From assembly GCA_014896255.1 (NCBI GenBank), contig JADBKT010000016.1:1-34621 (forward strand): a DNA stretch of 34,621 bases, written 5' to 3'. The notes beneath the pieces were generated by a model. That model worked only from the letters and a program-made list of their open reading frames with translations. It was not told where the DNA came from and did not search any database. This document shows positions 32,314 through 34,621 of the stretch, piece by piece. A program made the translations under genes and the position numbers. Position 1 is the first letter of the stretch. Every line of letters starts with the position of its first letter. Origin of the DNA: Hydrogenibacillus sp. (lineage in GTDB: Bacteria > Bacillota > Bacilli > Thermicanales > DSM-22653).

Positions 32314-33258
32314 TTATTGACCGGCGTTTTCCTTCGTCACGAGCGAGGCCGGCGCGTAGAGCTCGGTGCCTTCCACCGGCTGGCCCTGAAAGACGCGATC
32401 GATTTGCTGGGCCACGATTTCCGCCATGCCGGAGAAGTTTTGCTTGACTGTGGCGATCAACGGAGACCCTTTCTGGATCATGTCGATCGCCTGGCTGGTA
32501 CCGTCGATGCCGACGACGACGATATCTTTGCGGCCGGCGGCTTCGATCGCCTGCGCCGCTCCGATCGCCGGCTCATCCCAACCTGCCCATACTGCGGTGA
32601 TGGAACCTTCCGATTGATTGGCCAGCAGCAGGCTTTCCATCTGTTTACGCGCATTCTCGATCGGTCCGGGGACTTGCACCTGCAGCTCCGTGACCACTTG
32701 GATGTCCGGATTCTGTTTCAGCATGGTGTCCAACTGTTGCGTCCGCTTCAAAACGCCCGGATGCGGGCGGTATGTCAACACGACGAGGTTCCCCTTGCCG
32801 CCCATCGTCTGAAACAGGTATTCTGTGATCATTTTGGACATGGCCGCGTTATCGCTCGTGGCGTTCATCGTCATGCCTTCGATGTAGCCCGAATCACAGC
32901 CGAATACCGGAATATTTTCCTGGGCGGCTTTCTGGATTTGCCCCTTCAATTGGTTCGGATCCGTGCTGACGAGGACGATCGCATCGACTTTGGAGGAAAT
33001 GAGATCTTCCATGCGGCTCGCCAACTGGCCGAAATCTCCCTTTGTATCGACGACGTTCGTTTTCCAATGGTGAGCTGCGGCCTGTTTTTTGAGCGACTCG
33101 ACCATCTCGTTCGTCGTCACCGAAGCGAGGTAAGGAGTCAAAATGGCGACCGTCTTTTGTTTCGCTCCTCCGCCTTGTCCCCCGTTTTGGCCGTCTGCGC
33201 ATGCGGCCAGGACAGATACGATCGCGAAGGCCATGAGAACCATCAGCGCTTTTTTCAT
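32314..33258 (-). CDS. Sugar ABC transporter substrate-binding lipoprotein (RbsB type)
   Basis: A 314-residue periplasmic-binding-protein family protein. The lipoprotein signal MKKALMVLMAF..SVLAAC has Cys20 as lipidation site, followed by a Gly/Gln-rich linker. The mature part includes KTVAILTPYLASVTTNEMVE, DAIVLVSTDPNQL, VFGCDSGYIEG and DIVVVGIDGTSQAIDMIQKG, the ordering typical of ribose, xylose, rhamnose and AI-2 binding proteins. GGGAGG lies six bases before the ATG. It follows the SorC regulator gene by 78 bases and precedes the ATPase gene by 83 bases that contain a stem-loop. The sugar specificity cannot be read from sequence. Confidence 0.92.
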   Translation of the reverse strand: MKKALMVLMAFAIVSVLAACADGQNGGQGGGAKQKTVAILTPYLASVTTNEMVESLKKQAAAHHWKTNVVDTKGDFGQLASRMEDLISSKVDAIVLVSTDPNQLKGQIQKAAQENIPVFGCDSGYIEGMTMNATSDNAAMSKMITEYLFQTMGGKGNLVVLTYRPHPGVLKRTQQLDTMLKQNPDIQVVTELQVQVPGPIENARKQMESLLLANQSEGSITAVWAGWDEPAIGAAQAIEAAGRKDIVVVGIDGTSQAIDMIQKGSPLIATVKQNFSGMAEIVAQQIDRVFQGQPVEGTELYAPASLVTKENAGQ

Positions 33259-33336
33259 GTGAATCCTCCCCGTCTTTGATCATCATTTTGTTATCCCCAC
33301 AACCGCTTCTCGACGGATCACCGGTGAACAGCCCGA

Positions 33337-34308
33337 TCAAGATAAGGGGTGCCGATGATGCCATTCCAGCACTTGCTTGGCCGTTGTCAGATCGGTGATC
33401 AGCACATCGATCCAACGGCCGCGCAGACACGCGGTGATGGCAGGAACTTTTTCTTCGCCGTCGGCGATGGCAATCACATTCGGAATTTGGCGCAGTTCCT
33501 GCGCGCTCAGTCCGATCATCCGCTCCTCGTCGGAGTAGGCGACGACGTTCCCTTGCGCGTCCAGAAACGAAGTACACAAATTGGCCACAGCACCCAACCG
33601 TTTGACGGCTTCGATATTTTCTCGGCTGAAATATCCCGACTGAACCACCGTCGCCCGTTCCGACACCTGGCCGATGCCGACGAGGGCCACCGTCGAATGC
33701 CGGGCGAGGTGCAGCACTTCCGCGATTTCCGGCTCTTTGGCGAGCACGTCTCGCGCTTGCGCCGATGCCACGATGGCCGGCGCGTTCAATATCCAGTACT
33801 TCGACTTCAACTTTTCCGCCAGCACGCGTGCGTTTGAGTTCGCGTGCCACGGCGCCCCTTCGGAACCCCAACCGCCCACCAACGGGACAAACTGCAGCCC
33901 TTTTCGACTGAAATAACCGATTTCGTTTCCGACTGCGGCAATCGTCCGCCCGGCCATGACGCCGACAATGTCGTGATCGTTCAGGACCGTTTCGAGCAGC
34001 GCCGCCCCGGCTCTTGCTAAATGCAAATTCGTTATCACCGGATCCGTTCCAGGGACGTTCAGCACGATGACGTCGTGGATGCCGAACGTTTCGGCAATCG
34101 CGCGTTCATAATGGTGTTCCTCTGAGTACGGATCTTTGATGGTGATCTGGACGATGCCTTCCGCTCTGGCGGTGCTCAGCATCCGACTCACCTGCGGACG
34201 GGATACGCCGAGCCGGGAGGCAATTTCCTGTTGATTCAGACCGTCGACATAGTACAGGCGGCTGATCTTGACCAACAGCCGGGTCCTCTCCTCGGTGAGA
34301 TCCGCCAT
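33337..34308 (-). CDS. SorC/DeoR-type sugar-binding transcriptional regulator
   Basis: A 323-residue SorC-family regulator. The helix-turn-helix lies at about residues 20-45 (GLNQQEIASRLGVSRPQVSR). The remainder is the sugar-phosphate-binding domain, with LLETVLNDHDIVGVMAGRTI, FVPLVGGWG and VALVGIGQVSERATVVQSG. These proteins (SorC, LsrR, DeoR of Bacillus) respond to phosphorylated sugars. Here the inducer could be the product of the operon's FGGY kinase (inference). The open frame extends upstream to 34386, but GAGGGGG just before the ATG at 34308 and the family's length favour this start. It is probably the first gene of the operon. Confidence 0.92.
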   Translation of the reverse strand: MADLTEERTRLLVKISRLYYVDGLNQQEIASRLGVSRPQVSRMLSTARAEGIVQITIKDPYSEEHHYERAIAETFGIHDVIVLNVPGTDPVITNLHLARAGAALLETVLNDHDIVGVMAGRTIAAVGNEIGYFSRKGLQFVPLVGGWGSEGAPWHANSNARVLAEKLKSKYWILNAPAIVASAQARDVLAKEPEIAEVLHLARHSTVALVGIGQVSERATVVQSGYFSRENIEAVKRLGAVANLCTSFLDAQGNVVAYSDEERMIGLSAQELRQIPNVIAIADGEEKVPAITACLRGRWIDVLITDLTTAKQVLEWHHRHPLS

Positions 34309-34330
34309 GTTACCCCCTCTTTTTAACATT

Positions 34331-34354
34331 TGTTCATTATAGAAATTATGTTCA
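34331..34354 (-). promoter_or_regulatory. Candidate promoter region of the SorC operon with TGTTCA repeats
   Basis: A consensus TATAAT lies at 34336-34341 on the minus strand, about 28 bases before the ATG; no good -35 is found at 16-18 bases. TGTTCA occurs as direct repeats on the plus strand at 34331-34336 and 34349-34354, spaced 18 bases apart. These may bind the regulator. Confidence 0.4.
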
Positions 34355-34448
34355 AGCGTTTGGCTCAAGTATAAGGTGTCTATCATGAATCTTCAAGCGT
34401 TTATTTTGCACGATGTTGTGCGTCTTGCCTGTCCGCTCGAAAGACGAT

Positions 34449-34480
34449 AAACTCCCATGCCGACGACGGCACGGGAGTTT
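34449..34480. terminator. Strong hairpin, probable terminator of a gene truncated at the right edge
   Basis: AAACTCCC (34449-34456) pairs with GGGAGTTT (34473-34480) and TGCCG with CGGCA around an ACGA loop, with one internal mismatch: 13 pairs in all. On the minus strand it begins one base after a stop codon (34484-34482) and is followed by a short T-rich TTTATCGTC. It could act in both directions. Confidence 0.55.
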
Positions 34481-34481
34481 C

Positions 34482-34582
34482 TCAATCGATCGCGGCATTA
34501 TGGCGCGATGCCTCATCTTCGATGTCCACCACGTACAGCCAGCGTGTTGCTGTCCGGATCGAGGGTGCGGATGCACTGGGTC
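34482..34582 (-). pseudogene. C-terminal end of an unidentified truncated gene
   Basis: Reading the minus strand towards a TGA at 34484-34482, the last residues are WLYVVDIEDEASRHNAAID, and a strong hairpin follows at once, as at a real gene end. In the adjacent frame the preceding bases read CIRTLDPDSNTLA, which also looks protein-like, so a frameshift near 34535 is possible. The gene would be cut by the insertion-like end just to its right. I do not recognise the protein. Confidence 0.25.
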
Positions 34583-34585
34583 CCC

Positions 34586-34621
34586 GGTAGTGTCCCGTCA
34601 AGTGGTGTAAAATCACCGTTT
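34586..34621 (+). mobile_element. Terminal sequence of a probable IS256-type element, cut by the window edge
   Basis: GTAGTGTCCCGTCAAGTGGT followed by GTAAAA resembles the left terminal repeat of IS256-family elements, which typically read GTGTC...GTGTAAA just before the transposase gene. No transposase is inside the window, so this rests on terminal pattern alone. Confidence 0.4.

Noticed and set aside
34352-34610. Open frames on both strands upstream of the SorC gene as small genes
   Set aside because: Composition is Arg/Cys/His-rich, they cross the hairpin, and no ribosome-binding site is seen.

Overview
The window looks like chromosomal DNA of a Gram-positive Firmicute, probably Bacillales-like. 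It has moderately high GC, strong AGGAGG-type ribosome binding sites, frequent GTG and TTG starts, lipoprotein-type substrate-binding proteins and an rpoN/enhancer-binding-protein circuit. I cannot name a species. No rRNA, tRNA or CRISPR array was seen.

Region 1 (373-16132, minus strand) is the main system. It is a tightly packed 12-gene run encoding uptake and complete catabolism of agmatine/putrescine. In transcription order: gamma-aminobutyraldehyde dehydrogenase, a saccharopine/carboxynorspermidine-dehydrogenase-like enzyme, PotA, PotB, PotC, agmatinase, GABA aminotransferase, putrescine aminotransferase, a tiny lipoyl-like protein without the modifiable lysine, PotD, glutamate dehydrogenase and a second aldehyde dehydrogenase. 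The inferred route is agmatine to putrescine to 4-aminobutanal to GABA to succinate semialdehyde to succinate, with glutamate dehydrogenase recycling the amino acceptor. The run is headed by a consensus -24/-12 sigma-54 promoter (13960-13975) with palindromic upstream boxes. Just upstream lies the gene for a PAS-AAA+-Fis sigma-54 activator. One 13-base box is repeated upstream of that activator gene.

Region 2 (16355-23953): a plus-strand S9 serine peptidase converges on, and overlaps by 7 bases, a minus-strand fructoside/sucrose operon. That operon holds a LacI-type regulator, a sugar-binding lipoprotein, two permeases and an intracellular GH32 hydrolase. It has a textbook sigma-A promoter with two LacI-type operators.

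Region 3 (24070-27296, plus strand): rpoN, the sigma factor needed by region 1, followed by a membrane GGDEF-EAL protein whose GGDEF motif is degenerate while its EAL motifs are intact.

Region 4 (27317-34308, minus strand): a second sugar operon with a SorC-family regulator, an RbsB/RbsA/RbsC-type transporter, an orphan TrpA-like protein and an FGGY kinase. The TrpA-like protein keeps the catalytic Glu/Asp pair and phosphate loops but has no TrpB partner, so a kinase-plus-retro-aldolase pathway for an unknown sugar is plausible. This is the best candidate for undescribed biochemistry.

Edges: the left 372 bases hold only a doubtful transposase remnant. The right 313 bases hold the end of a truncated gene with a strong hairpin and what looks like the terminal sequence of an IS256-type element.
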